Shown: positions 21,830-30,170 of the stretch, one piece after another
Position numbering within the stretch: the first letter of the stretch is position 1
How the letters are laid out: every line of letters begins with the position of its first letter
Assembly: GCA_949358305.1 (NCBI GenBank)
Contig: OX442315.1
Span: 1,862,001-1,922,000, forward strand
Length of the DNA stretch: 60,000 nt
Source: Strigamia acuminata
Lineage: Eukaryota > Arthropoda > Chilopoda > Geophilomorpha > Linotaeniidae
Direction of reading: 5' to 3'
Notes under the pieces: model-generated
Told to the model about the DNA's origin: nothing
Seen by the model: only the letters and a program-made list of their open reading frames with translations
The model's database searches: none
Program-made: the position numbers and the translations under genes

Positions 21830-23017
21830 TTACTTACTTTCCTGTTTGCGTTTTTTGGGTTTATGTTGTATTGAATCGAATACTGGATCGATTGCTGCTA
21901 GCGATGGTGAAATGAGTGACGATGTGTTTAATGTAGGTGAAGCTGATGTAAATGATGCTCTGTTTGCCGAAGGTGATGTAGAAGCTAGAAAGGGTTCGAT
22001 TGATGCTCTTGAAGATGCAGGCAGTCTGGTTGTCGAATACGACGTGGAAGCCAGCGAGGGTTCGATCGATGATGTAAGCACTGAGCTGTCGTATTTTTTG
22101 TACACGTCAACAACGATTTCAGTAGTTACTCGCATGCAGATTATGCCCAATGGCAAGATTAACTGTTGTAGAAAATCGTTTGTTCTGGAGAAAGTTGTGA
22201 TTTTTTCGGACTGGAGAATGGGATCGTTCAAACTGCCACAGTTTGCTAAATAGTCTAATTGAGCAATTTGATAGTCACGTTTTATACATATTTCGTATTG
22301 ACTTTTTATTATATCATTTAATGAATTACATGCGGATTTAAATTTAGGAATTTCGCTTATCATACTAATTGTACCATTAAATGATTTATAGAGTAAACTT
22401 AGCTGATATTTAGAAGTTTCATCCAAATTAATTATATTGTTAGCATTCATAATAATTCTAATAAACTTTGTAATTTCATTATCATCGAGGTTTGTGATTT
22501 CTGCATCTTCAAAAATCTTTTTTGCAACTGGGTTTGTTCGTAATATGTATACGATTAATCGATTCAAATATTTCTTAGATTCGTCAGGTTTTGCTTCGTC
22601 GACTCTGTTTTCAGTTTGTGAATATAGTTGTGACATGAGTTCGTCCATATTACTGGAATCAGAGACAGCAGGTAGATCATCAGATCTATTATAATCATCA
22701 CTATTTGTATTTAAATTATTCAATGTGTTTGGATGTGGTCTATTAACCTCTGGTATTTCGATGCTTGATTCGTCTGGATTTATTTCACTACGATTTAAAT
22801 TATTGTTGTTGTTGTAGTCAGAATCATCATTATGAGCATCATTAGCTCCATTACCAATCTCAGCACTCCAATGTAATCTTGGATGGTCGTTTAACTCCAA
22901 AAAACTACTGTATGGGTTAATATTGTCACTATTAGAGCTAGCTTCCGTTGGAGGAGATGTTGGAGGAGAAATATTATTTTGTAATCTGGACATATAAAAA
23001 CTATCCTGTTCCATCAT
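21830..23017 (-). CDS. Unknown viral-type protein, 395 aa, disordered ends and basic C-terminus
   Basis: Starts with two adjacent ATG codons at 23017. Residues 1-125 are low-complexity, rich in Asn, Ser, Asp and Pro. Residues 145-310 form a helical core (for example NRLIVYILRTNPVAKKIF and LANCGSLNDPILQSEK). Residues 315-390 are Ser/Thr/Ala-rich and contain two copies of SIEP.LAST, and the last residues (KPKKRKQ) look like a nuclear localisation signal. Repeats and disorder suggest a structural or DNA-associated virion protein, but that is inference. It is the leading gene of a probable two-gene unit with thymidylate kinase. The function is not recognised. Confidence 0.55.
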   Translation of the reverse strand: MMEQDSFYMSRLQNNISPPTSPPTEASSNSDNINPYSSFLELNDHPRLHWSAEIGNGANDAHNDDSDYNNNNNLNRSEINPDESSIEIPEVNRPHPNTLNNLNTNSDDYNRSDDLPAVSDSSNMDELMSQLYSQTENRVDEAKPDESKKYLNRLIVYILRTNPVAKKIFEDAEITNLDDNEITKFIRIIMNANNIINLDETSKYQLSLLYKSFNGTISMISEIPKFKSACNSLNDIIKSQYEICIKRDYQIAQLDYLANCGSLNDPILQSEKITTFSRTNDFLQQLILPLGIICMRVTTEIVVDVYKKYDSSVLTSSIEPSLASTSYSTTRLPASSRASIEPFLASTSPSANRASFTSASPTLNTSSLISPSLAAIDPVFDSIQHKPKKRKQESK

Positions 23018-23049
23018 TTATTATTAATAAATATATAAATGTTACTTTT

Positions 23050-23475
23050 TTAATTACTTCGATAAATGTGATTTAGTTTAACTAACTGAGAGGCCAGTAG
23101 TTCTTTACTTATAGCAAGTGGTTTCTTTTTAAAAATGTCTGTTAGATCAAATTTACATTTTAAATGATCGAATAAATTGTTGTCATAAATATTTAAATTG
23201 GGTAAAAAAACTAAATCGTAAAAGTCTTGCTTGCTGAAATCCGTCCAGAAATAACTCGTTTTAAACAATAAAATAATTAATTCGGACTGTGAAAAGGGAG
23301 GAGCATTTTTATAATATAGCATTACTCCAGGTTGATTATTTAAAATACCGCTAACAATTTTCCTTGCGGATATAAATACAAATGATTTCCTGAACGTTTT
23401 ATTGTCGTATGTGTTGTTAGATGCTACCCACTTGACTCCAGAGTCCACTGACATAAGAAATTCAAAATCGGTCAT
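23050..23475 (-). CDS. Unknown small viral-type protein, 141 aa
   Basis: An intact AT-rich ORF 32 bp upstream of the 395-residue gene on the same strand. It has mixed hydrophobic and charged segments (SFVFISARKIVSGIL, ELIILLFKTSYFWTDF) and no signal peptide or membrane helix. Its start is 62 bp from the start of the Nudix gene on the opposite strand; this divergent intergenic space contains TTTTAAAAAAA (23489-23499), which could serve both directions. No family recognised. Confidence 0.5.
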   Translation of the reverse strand: MTDFEFLMSVDSGVKWVASNNTYDNKTFRKSFVFISARKIVSGILNNQPGVMLYYKNAPPFSQSELIILLFKTSYFWTDFSKQDFYDLVFLPNLNIYDNNLFDHLKCKFDLTDIFKKKPLAISKELLASQLVKLNHIYRSN

Positions 23476-23537
23476 TTTTTTTTAGATATTTTAAAAAAAC
23501 TAATCGGTACATAGTCACATACAATAGATCATATTAG

Positions 23538-24071
23538 ATGGATAAGGAGATATTGTCCCAAGCAACTATTCTCATTTATAAGGGAGCGGTGTTAATGTTG
23601 GAACGTAAACAACCTTATGGTATAGCTGATAATGTTGTGACTCCCCGATTCAAAAGACCATTTACCTCGAAAGAAAAACTTGATATTATTCAGTACCTTA
23701 CTGGCAAAAGATTTTCGTTTGAAGACAAGTATGATTTTCCTAAAGGACGCGGAAAGACATTTAAACATGCTTTAAAGGAAGTAGAAGAGGAGACTGGCTA
23801 TAGAATCGATCAGAGTATCATCAATTATAAAAAGGAAAATTATGGCACCGTTTCTTACCAAGGTCTGGATAACAAACATTATAAGATAGTGCTTCATTTG
23901 ATTTTTTTGTCACATCTTCCAAATAAAATACGAAAGGGCGAGACGCAAATGTTTGATCAAAAGTGGTTGGCGATTGGAAAAGTTCTGTCTATACTGACAA
24001 AGTCTAGCGATTGTAGAAATAAATATTCTAAATATTTTGACTTATTAAAAAATATTTTAAATTATATATAA
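23538..24071 (+). CDS. Nudix hydrolase, Dcp2/D10 decapping-like
   Basis: A 177-residue protein with a Nudix signature: DFPKGRG at residues 66-72 and KEVEEETGY at 80-88. The FPKG lead-in is characteristic of mRNA-decapping Nudix enzymes (cellular Dcp2, poxvirus D9/D10, ASFV g5R). The catalytic pair Glu84/Glu85 plus Glu81 is kept, but the loop between G70 and the RE-equivalent (K80-E81) is four residues shorter than the canonical 23-residue box, and the first box Glu is missing. It would hydrolyse a nucleoside-diphosphate linkage, either an mRNA cap or a small nucleotide. Three same-strand genes follow within 2.7 kb, ending with an XRN-type nuclease, which favours the decapping reading. An ADP-ribose or diphosphoinositol substrate remains possible. 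Confidence 0.75.
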   Translation: MDKEILSQATILIYKGAVLMLERKQPYGIADNVVTPRFKRPFTSKEKLDIIQYLTGKRFSFEDKYDFPKGRGKTFKHALKEVEEETGYRIDQSIINYKKENYGTVSYQGLDNKHYKIVLHLIFLSHLPNKIRKGETQMFDQKWLAIGKVLSILTKSSDCRNKYSKYFDLLKNILNYI

Positions 24072-24085
24072 TCTTTGTAATTAAA

Positions 24086-24433
24086 ATGCCAAACCCCCCA
24101 GTTGTTAAACCAGAAACGGTAGATGAACTAACTGTGTCTAAGAGTGACACCCCTGAAGTAATAGCAGTAGATGTAACAGAAACAAATAACCGAATTGATT
24201 TATCCGTTGTATCTATTCATTCGTTGTTGTGTTGTTCGATTTTGTGTATAATTATTATTATTTGTCATGCATTTGAAGTCACTGTAGCTATTACAATACT
24301 GTTGTCAATGATATTTATTTTAATTATATGCGTTCAATTAACACCTATACTATATCCCATTACTATTCACATCAATAATATAGTAAAAGATGCGTTGAAA
24401 AATATGAAATCACATATACAAATAGAAAAATAA
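24086..24433 (+). CDS. Small two-helix membrane protein, 115 aa, viral-type
   Basis: Begins 14 nt after the Nudix stop codon. Residues 1-45 are hydrophilic and acidic. Two close membrane helices (about 49-66 and 70-95) form a hairpin, then a basic amphipathic tail ends the protein. The next ORF has the same architecture (hydrophilic N-terminus, paired helices near the C-terminus), although the sequences do not obviously align. The tight spacing suggests a compact gene group with the Nudix gene. Possibly an envelope protein. No family recognised. Confidence 0.5.
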   Translation: MPNPPVVKPETVDELTVSKSDTPEVIAVDVTETNNRIDLSVVSIHSLLCCSILCIIIIICHAFEVTVAITILLSMIFILIICVQLTPILYPITIHINNIVKDALKNMKSHIQIEK

Positions 24434-24470
24434 AAAGTTTTTTTTGATTTGTTATTGTTTTGTTAAAAAA

Positions 24471-24860
24471 ATGACGAGTTACTATAAAGCTCCTGATTTT
24501 ATTAAACTTTCTCATAACCACACAAGCACTAAGCATGACACCAACGAGCATTTGTTAGAGCATAAACCTCAGAATAATCATCATCGTGGACATTCACCTC
24601 CTCGGTCTCATACTTTAAATTACATAAAGCAAAATAAAGTAAAATGGAAAGCATTGGTATCATTACGCAACACGTTTAGTTTGCTTGATAATTTCTTACC
24701 TGTTGCAATATTTATTTTGACAGTCATCGTTTATCAAGGCATATATTCATGCCTAGAGTGTAAATATAAATTGAAAACAGAAATATATTTATTATTACTG
24801 TGTTCCGGATTGATTTTATCTTTAAAATTAATCAATAAATTGTTTCATTTCATTTCATAA
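24471..24860 (+). CDS. Small two-helix membrane protein, 129 aa, viral-type
   Basis: ATG 24471 is chosen because the upstream frame only offers TTG and because this ATG follows an A-run directly (GTTAAAAAAATG). Residues 1-65 are hydrophilic and His-rich (HNHTSTKHDTNEH and NNHHRGHS). Two membrane segments lie at about 80-97 and 108-124, with a Cys pair (SCLEC) between them. The His-rich N-terminus could bind metal, but that is speculative. It sits between the Nudix and XRN genes on the same strand. Confidence 0.5.
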   Translation: MTSYYKAPDFIKLSHNHTSTKHDTNEHLLEHKPQNNHHRGHSPPRSHTLNYIKQNKVKWKALVSLRNTFSLLDNFLPVAIFILTVIVYQGIYSCLECKYKLKTEIYLLLLCSGLILSLKLINKLFHFIS

Positions 24861-24907
24861 AAAAAGAATACCGGTACTTGATAGTTTGGCAGAATAATCA
24901 ATAGGAC

Positions 24908-26206
24908 ATGGGGATACCTAAATTGTCAGCATATCTTATGTCACGAAAATGTAATCAGGGATTTAAGTTAAATAATGCAGATGGCAATGAAATTGCCAGT
25001 ATAGATTTAATTTTGTTTGATATAAATACTATTTTGCATAAACTTTGTTACAAATTACAACTCCAGAACGAATACGAGATATTTTCGTGTTTACAGTCTT
25101 TAAAGCAATCGTTAATTTATGAAATGCAAAATGTTATTAATATTGTTTTAGCAGAAAATAGGAACGGTTGTGATTCACTGGATATATTTATTGGATTAGA
25201 CGGGGTATCCCCTCCCGGTAAACGTCACTTGCAAAGGAAAAGGCGACAAGAGTTTAACATTTGGCATTCTTATCTTACTGCCGGTAGCTCATTTTTGAAA
25301 ATGTTATTCGATGAAAATTTCAAAGAAAAGTTCTTCTTTTCCTGTATGTGTGTCATCAGAAAAACTTTAAAACAACGACAGCCAAACTACAGCGTTCCAA
25401 CAATTAGGTTAATTTTTGATAATGATTTGCAACCTAATGAAGGAGAGATAAAATGTATAAATTTCCTTAAAAGACCAAGATATCACAGTTGTCTCCTTGT
25501 TTCAACTGACAATGATGTCATAGCTACGGCATTGCTTTTAAATACTAAACATATTTCTATCTTGACATCAACGAGGAATGTCGACGTGGAAGACATCTTT
25601 GTTCTCTATAACAATCAAAATATAAAAAGAATATTATTTCAGGACGACGCCAAAGCTACTCAATTGTACGGTTTACTTCTGTTTGCAGTCTTTGGTGGTG
25701 ATTATTTACCACCATTTTTGGTATCTGGCACTTTGAGACAAATGGAAGTTGTGTGTGATCTGGCAAATGATTATATTAGTGATGTACGGGATAATATGAC
25801 AAATTTGGATGAAGTGTTTTTAGAAATGGAAGTTCTGAAAACAATAATCAAATTTATTTTACGTGTATTTAAATATTTGACCAAGCACAGACGGTGTTTG
25901 AAACCCACAACCCATTCCGAGGCATCAAATATTAATGTCATACAATGCTTTTTTTCGGATTTACTGTGGGTGTATGGCCATTACAGCTGTAATGATAACA
26001 TATTGACAAATCGAAACATGTTCATAGTACAGTCTGACGTAGAATATAACAAGTTTGTAGGAATAAAAAATGAAGTGTATCTAGATGATACATTAATTGA
26101 TAAATTAGACATTGGAAAAATTAGATCGGACGCTTTATCGACAACCTGCTGCGTGGACAAGACGTGGACAAACATGGAACAATTTAGAGACGAAATATTA
26201 ATGTGA
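24908..26206 (+). CDS. XRN-family 5'-3' exonuclease (N-terminal nuclease region)
   Basis: A 432-residue protein starting MGIPKL, as XRN1/XRN2 proteins do. Blocks match the XRN_N domain in order: LFDINTILH (Asp38), LDGVSPPGK with QRKRRQEF (Asp98), PNEGEIK (Glu178, Glu180), STDNDVI (Asp201, Asp203) and GGDYLPPF (Asp265). These supply the full set of seven metal-binding acidic residues of the family. The long C-terminal region of cellular XRN1 is absent, so only the catalytic module is kept, with about 165 further residues of unclear relation. Known relatives degrade 5'-monophosphate RNA after decapping. Its position downstream of a decapping-type Nudix gene suggests the two act in sequence. It is AT-rich, intronless and intact, unlike a host XRN gene. 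A FEN1-type nuclease is excluded by the motif set. Confidence 0.8.
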   Translation: MGIPKLSAYLMSRKCNQGFKLNNADGNEIASIDLILFDINTILHKLCYKLQLQNEYEIFSCLQSLKQSLIYEMQNVINIVLAENRNGCDSLDIFIGLDGVSPPGKRHLQRKRRQEFNIWHSYLTAGSSFLKMLFDENFKEKFFFSCMCVIRKTLKQRQPNYSVPTIRLIFDNDLQPNEGEIKCINFLKRPRYHSCLLVSTDNDVIATALLLNTKHISILTSTRNVDVEDIFVLYNNQNIKRILFQDDAKATQLYGLLLFAVFGGDYLPPFLVSGTLRQMEVVCDLANDYISDVRDNMTNLDEVFLEMEVLKTIIKFILRVFKYLTKHRRCLKPTTHSEASNINVIQCFFSDLLWVYGHYSCNDNILTNRNMFIVQSDVEYNKFVGIKNEVYLDDTLIDKLDIGKIRSDALSTTCCVDKTWTNMEQFRDEILM

Positions 26207-27564
26207 ATTAAATATAATCATAGAAAGGAAGCAGCGAAACATTTGTTGTCTGGGCTCCACAGTGTTGGTTCCATTGTACAGAGTTGCAAACTAGCAACCA
26301 ACTTTTTTCCTTAGTGTATTCAAACAGTCGACTGCCATAAAGAATACATAGCTTACATACAGTTGGAACTATACTCATCCCCAGGGCCGTCTTAACACTT
26401 TCAGCGCCCCTGAGCTTAAAAATCAGCCACCACTTGTCCCTTGTCGTAATCAAAAAAAATAATTTTTACATTTACAATTTTACAAGCCCGGTCCTAGGGC
26501 ATAATCGTACTTGTAGTACACTCGTGTTTTTTTGGCATGCTGGTGTCCCACTCCCACTTCCTCCCAAAGAAGTACCGGCAAACATTTTTATGAAAAATAA
26601 ATTTGAATAAAAAAATGCTTTTTTGGACCTACAAATGCATTCCAATATAAAAATGCATCTTTAGGGGAGGCGCCCCCTGACCTGTGCCGCCCGTGTGTTC
26701 TACACACTATCAACAACGTGTAGGAACGGGCCTACAAGATTAGCTTATATTTGAACACTCATGAGAATCTTTGTGAGAGGTGTCTGGCACGCTTCTCTGC
26801 CCAGTACCCTTTTCCACCAGATGTTATTCTCTGCCAAGTACCCTTCTCCGGAGGGTGCCATTCTCTGCCTGGTCGGTGCCCCTGGGCTGCAGTCCAGTTA
26901 GCCCAATGGTAAAGATGACTCTGCTCATCCCCAATATAACAGGTATTTTGTTATTAAAGTAGTTATAGTTAATATATTTTTTGCCACAAGAGGCTACTCT
27001 CTTTTGTAAGCCAATCGTCAGTAAAGAGGAATCAGCATGTTTTAATGTCGTTGATTTTTTATTTATGACAATAATGTTAGTGTTATATTTAACCACTGTA
27101 AAAGAGATTTTTGTAATTAGAGATTTGTTTGCATCGCATTCAAAGTGACATTAAAATTTTATGAATTCTACAGCCGGGAGCATGAGTGAGAAAGAATTTA
27201 TCCCGGCCTTGAAAAACATTTTAGTACCAGATAGATGGCAGCACTTGACTGTGCAACACTGAGGAGTGCACGCTCCTCCAATACCTGGACTCAACACATT
27301 CCCGTGAAACCAAGTAGCTCTCAAAACAGCTGTTGTGGAATTTGTGTCCCGTCCGATCGTATGTTCTCTTAGAATTTATTTATGCACAGATGACAAACCA
27401 AAAACATTTAATCAAATTCTATATATGGTTAAAACACATTTACAGTTTTATTTGGAAAAACTTTAAAGTTTAAAACTAGAATTAGAAATTAGCTACATTA
27501 AATTAATTAAGTTATTACCGTAATTAAATTAAAATAAAATTTATAAAAAAAAATAGAAACAAAA
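26207..27564. other. Host-like insertion with short C-rich repeats
   Basis: No gene. Composition is more GC-balanced than the flanking viral ORFs. At 26780-26900 an imperfect 40-50-bp unit recurs (TTCTCTGCC followed by AGTACCCTT.TCC). A GGCGCCCCCTGACC stretch lies near 26667. The last 60 bp become AT-rich and end in TTTATAAAAAAAAA, leading into the next viral ORF. Confidence 0.5.
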
Positions 27565-28326
27565 ATGAAAAATAAAATATTACATTCTACCATATTTTTA
27601 TTATTACTTCTGGCAGACAGTTTAAAATCTGAATTATTTCAAATCGAAAACTATAACAGCGTTGCCACTATAATATCTGAAAATGGTACAGAAATTGGAT
27701 TTTTTCCACACATTCGCTACAGTTACAATAACGAAAAACACCTAATAAATGTAATCAATGCAACAGGCGAGGGTGATGAATTAGATCCAAATATTGACAG
27801 AATAAAATATTTAAAAGGGAATAATAGCATGCACGAGAGATTTGTTCTCAGCACTAGCATAAGGGATTATACAGAATATCCAATCTTCCGACAACACATA
27901 AATTTCAAACATTCGTTTGATACAGATTTTATGAAAGATCAGTCAGTCTACATGTTAAAATTTAATACATCAATTATCTCTTTCTTTGTGCAAGAACTAA
28001 ACGAAGACTTAGAGTTGAATAATAATTTTGTGTGCACATTGGATGAAAATTCATTTTGGATCATCAGCAACGATAAGTATGTCGTAGTGGATACTGAGAT
28101 TCTGTTTATTTTAATCATAAACTGTAACACAGTATTAATGTTCAATCCTATGTCAGAGACAATTACAACTCATTCAGACGAGTCCTTTGATTTTGTCCAT
28201 AGCACTGACACGTATACAGAGTATGTAGAATTACCGAAGAACTTATTTTATGAAAATAACTATTGCAAAATAAATGACATGTTTAATTTTAACAATATTT
28301 GTAAATACATTATTCCTTCGAATTAG
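27565..28326 (+). CDS. Secreted viral-type glycoprotein, 253 aa
   Basis: Residues 1-22 are a signal peptide (ILHSTIFLLLLLADS). There is no C-terminal membrane anchor. Several N-glycosylation sequons are present (for example NGT, NAT, NNS, NTS), with one Cys at about residue 150 and others near the end. The stretch after the signal peptide, ending GTEIGFFPHIRYSYNN, resembles the corresponding part of the 332-residue membrane glycoprotein at 58093-59091 (QQNVGIMPYLTVVSHN). That suggests two members of one family, one soluble and one anchored. A TTTATAAAAAAAAA tract precedes the ATG. Function unknown; a receptor-binding or decoy role would be speculation. Confidence 0.5.
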   Translation: MKNKILHSTIFLLLLLADSLKSELFQIENYNSVATIISENGTEIGFFPHIRYSYNNEKHLINVINATGEGDELDPNIDRIKYLKGNNSMHERFVLSTSIRDYTEYPIFRQHINFKHSFDTDFMKDQSVYMLKFNTSIISFFVQELNEDLELNNNFVCTLDENSFWIISNDKYVVVDTEILFILIINCNTVLMFNPMSETITTHSDESFDFVHSTDTYTEYVELPKNLFYENNYCKINDMFNFNNICKYIIPSN

Positions 28327-28627
28327 AGCCATCCTCGAATTCTAGCCACTATAAAAAAATAGCTGTGGTTGAATGAGCAAGAATACTATATTAGCGCTAC
28401 GGTATTATTTTATTTTTTGACGTACCGGTATTATTTTTTGACGTACGCATACGTTAAGTACTCAAAAAGTATGATTTTTTCATAAAAATGAAGTTGCAAT
28501 TGTGGCCGTCAGTGACAATTTTAAATATGAGCTTGGGTAAACATCGAATACTTAAATCTGATTGAAATTTAAGTTGAGAGAAAGTCTGTTCTGGTTGATC
28601 AACAATTACTTTTTTCTCTTGAGACAA
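28327..28627. other. Non-coding gap
   Basis: About 300 bp of AT-rich sequence with a short direct duplication (GACGTAC.GGTATTATTTT near 28420-28445). No ORF is supported. Confidence 0.4.
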
Positions 28628-29290
28628 TCAATTATTCTGTTTCTTCAGTGCATTCAAGCTTTCACAAATGCATCCTAAGGAACAAAATTCTTCGCCACGA
28701 TCACAGCTGCTTTTCATACCTGGACAACGTGGTGAATCCTGTAACTCCACATAATCTGCTGGAGGTTTGCTGACAATTATGTTCTTTGACAAATCTTCAT
28801 AATAGTCTATGGGGCAAGACCATACATAACCTCTCTGCATTTTTACTTCAGCAACATTAATTCTTCCATGTATAACTAACTTTTTCAGAACATCATCAGA
28901 TATTTTTCGTACCTTCACAACAGAAACTAATTTTGGTAATTCCTCGTAATTTCTTTTCTTCGGAGACTGATTAATATTTTCTCGACCTGCAGTTGTATCA
29001 TCAGGGGTAAGTTGTGACTGTGTGTCGTCTCGAAATGACGCTATAACGGTGGGCAACACCCCTACCTGAGCAAAAAAAAGCATTAAAACTTGAAAATTTT
29101 TTTACTTCTATTTATCTTTTACTTCAGCAGCGTTAACTTTTATAGTTGTGGTAAATTTTTCTAAATTATTAGCAGGTGTTTTCTGTACTTTAACAACACA
29201 CATCATCAACTTTGACAATTCCTTGCTCGACGAGCTCCTATTGAACGGGTACATTGTTGCTGTGGGTTGTCTCGGATGGTGAGAATACAC
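28628..29290 (-). CDS. Two exons of a host gene, tandemly duplicated exon pair
   Basis: Two minus-strand frames are joined by a 57-nt intron: exon 29123-29290 (acceptor CTCCTGTAG before it, donor GTAAAAG) and exon 28628-29065 (acceptor TTTTTGCTCAG, stop at its end). Both junctions are phase 0. The exons share an internal segment (EELPKLVSVVKVRK..INVAEVK against KELSKLMMCVVKVQK..VNAAEVK), so one probably arose from the other. The last exon ends with a Cys motif, CPGMKSSCDRGEEFCSLGCIC, which resembles the FC.LGC.C segment of the conserved domain in vertebrate MGA and related nuclear proteins; this is from memory and weak. Upstream exons are not identified. It sits between two viral ORFs, showing that host sequence interrupts the viral block. 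Confidence 0.45.
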
Positions 29291-30141
29291 CTACAGGAGC
29301 AAAGAGAAAAAACGATCAAACATTAAAGTCTGGCATTTCATAAAAAAATCCTTCAGAAATGTTCATATTTTTTACAATTTGGTTATATTTCATATACTAC
29401 ATACTACTTCCATTCTTGTTTGGGATACTTAGGCATTCTGCTTAATAACTTTCAGCACCCCAAACCTTTTTAAAAATTTTCAAAATTAAACAATAATGGA
29501 TACACATATACTCAGATGAACGTGCGTATGAGCGGGCTGGATGAATAACAAGAAGCCATTAAAGTACTACAGTTAGCGCCTGTATCTTGATGTTAAATTG
29601 AAAGCGCAGAAGTTTTCCTAACTTTTAGAGCCTCAGCTACTTGCCGACTTATCGAATAAACAAAAAATGAACGTACCGTACACTACGTCCACGAATGTGT
29701 GCTGTAGCAGCCAATTCTGAGTCAATCACAGAACAGAGAGGATGCTAAATTTGTGCCAAGCACGAAATATGCGCATGGAATTAGGGTTTCGCAAAAATGC
29801 ACTTTTTGAAAAACCGGTAGTTTAATACATTTCATGTCCCGACTAAAAAAAATTATTTTCTGATTAATATGTCTGCTTAGACCAGTTAATAAAACAGGGT
29901 GAAGTTAATAACATACTTATTTCAATTGTTTTTAATTTTGACACCATTTTAAAACGTACTTATTAACAAAATCTTTATTTAGATTTTAAATATGAAAAAT
30001 TACAAAAATCATATTTTGATTTTAATTAATTGTGGTATAAAAACTATAAATATGCTGCGTTTTAAATCACTAATACAAACAAACACAGTTATTATATACA
30101 CGACAGCAACTTTTTCTTGTATCGTCTCAAATAATATCTCA
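29291..30141. other. Non-coding gap before the RNR gene
   Basis: No supported gene. It may contain 5' exons or introns of the minus-strand host gene, but no donor/acceptor pair with a coding frame could be found. Confidence 0.4.
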
Positions 30142-30163
30142 TTTTTTTTTTTTAAAAAAAAAA
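30142..30163 (+). promoter_or_regulatory. T12A10 tract upstream of RNR2, best example of a recurrent start-proximal motif
   Basis: Twelve T followed by ten A end 7 nt before the ATG of the ribonucleotide reductase gene. Related TTT-AAAAAA tracts occur close upstream of the ORFs starting at 9978, 11337, 12160, 19225, 27565 and 34819 on the plus strand and 23475 and 32543 on the minus strand. A promoter or initiator role is inferred from position only. Confidence 0.4.
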
Positions 30164-30170
30164 CAGTAAC

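Noticed and set aside
24908-26206. Reading the XRN-like gene as a FEN1-type flap endonuclease
   Set aside because: FEN1 genes occur in nuclear arthropod viruses, but the PNEGEIK, STDNDV and DGVSPPGK blocks fit XRN and not FEN1.
28420-28450. Short direct duplication GACGTAC..GGTATTATTTT
   Set aside because: It is too short and too AT-rich to call a target duplication or regulatory site.
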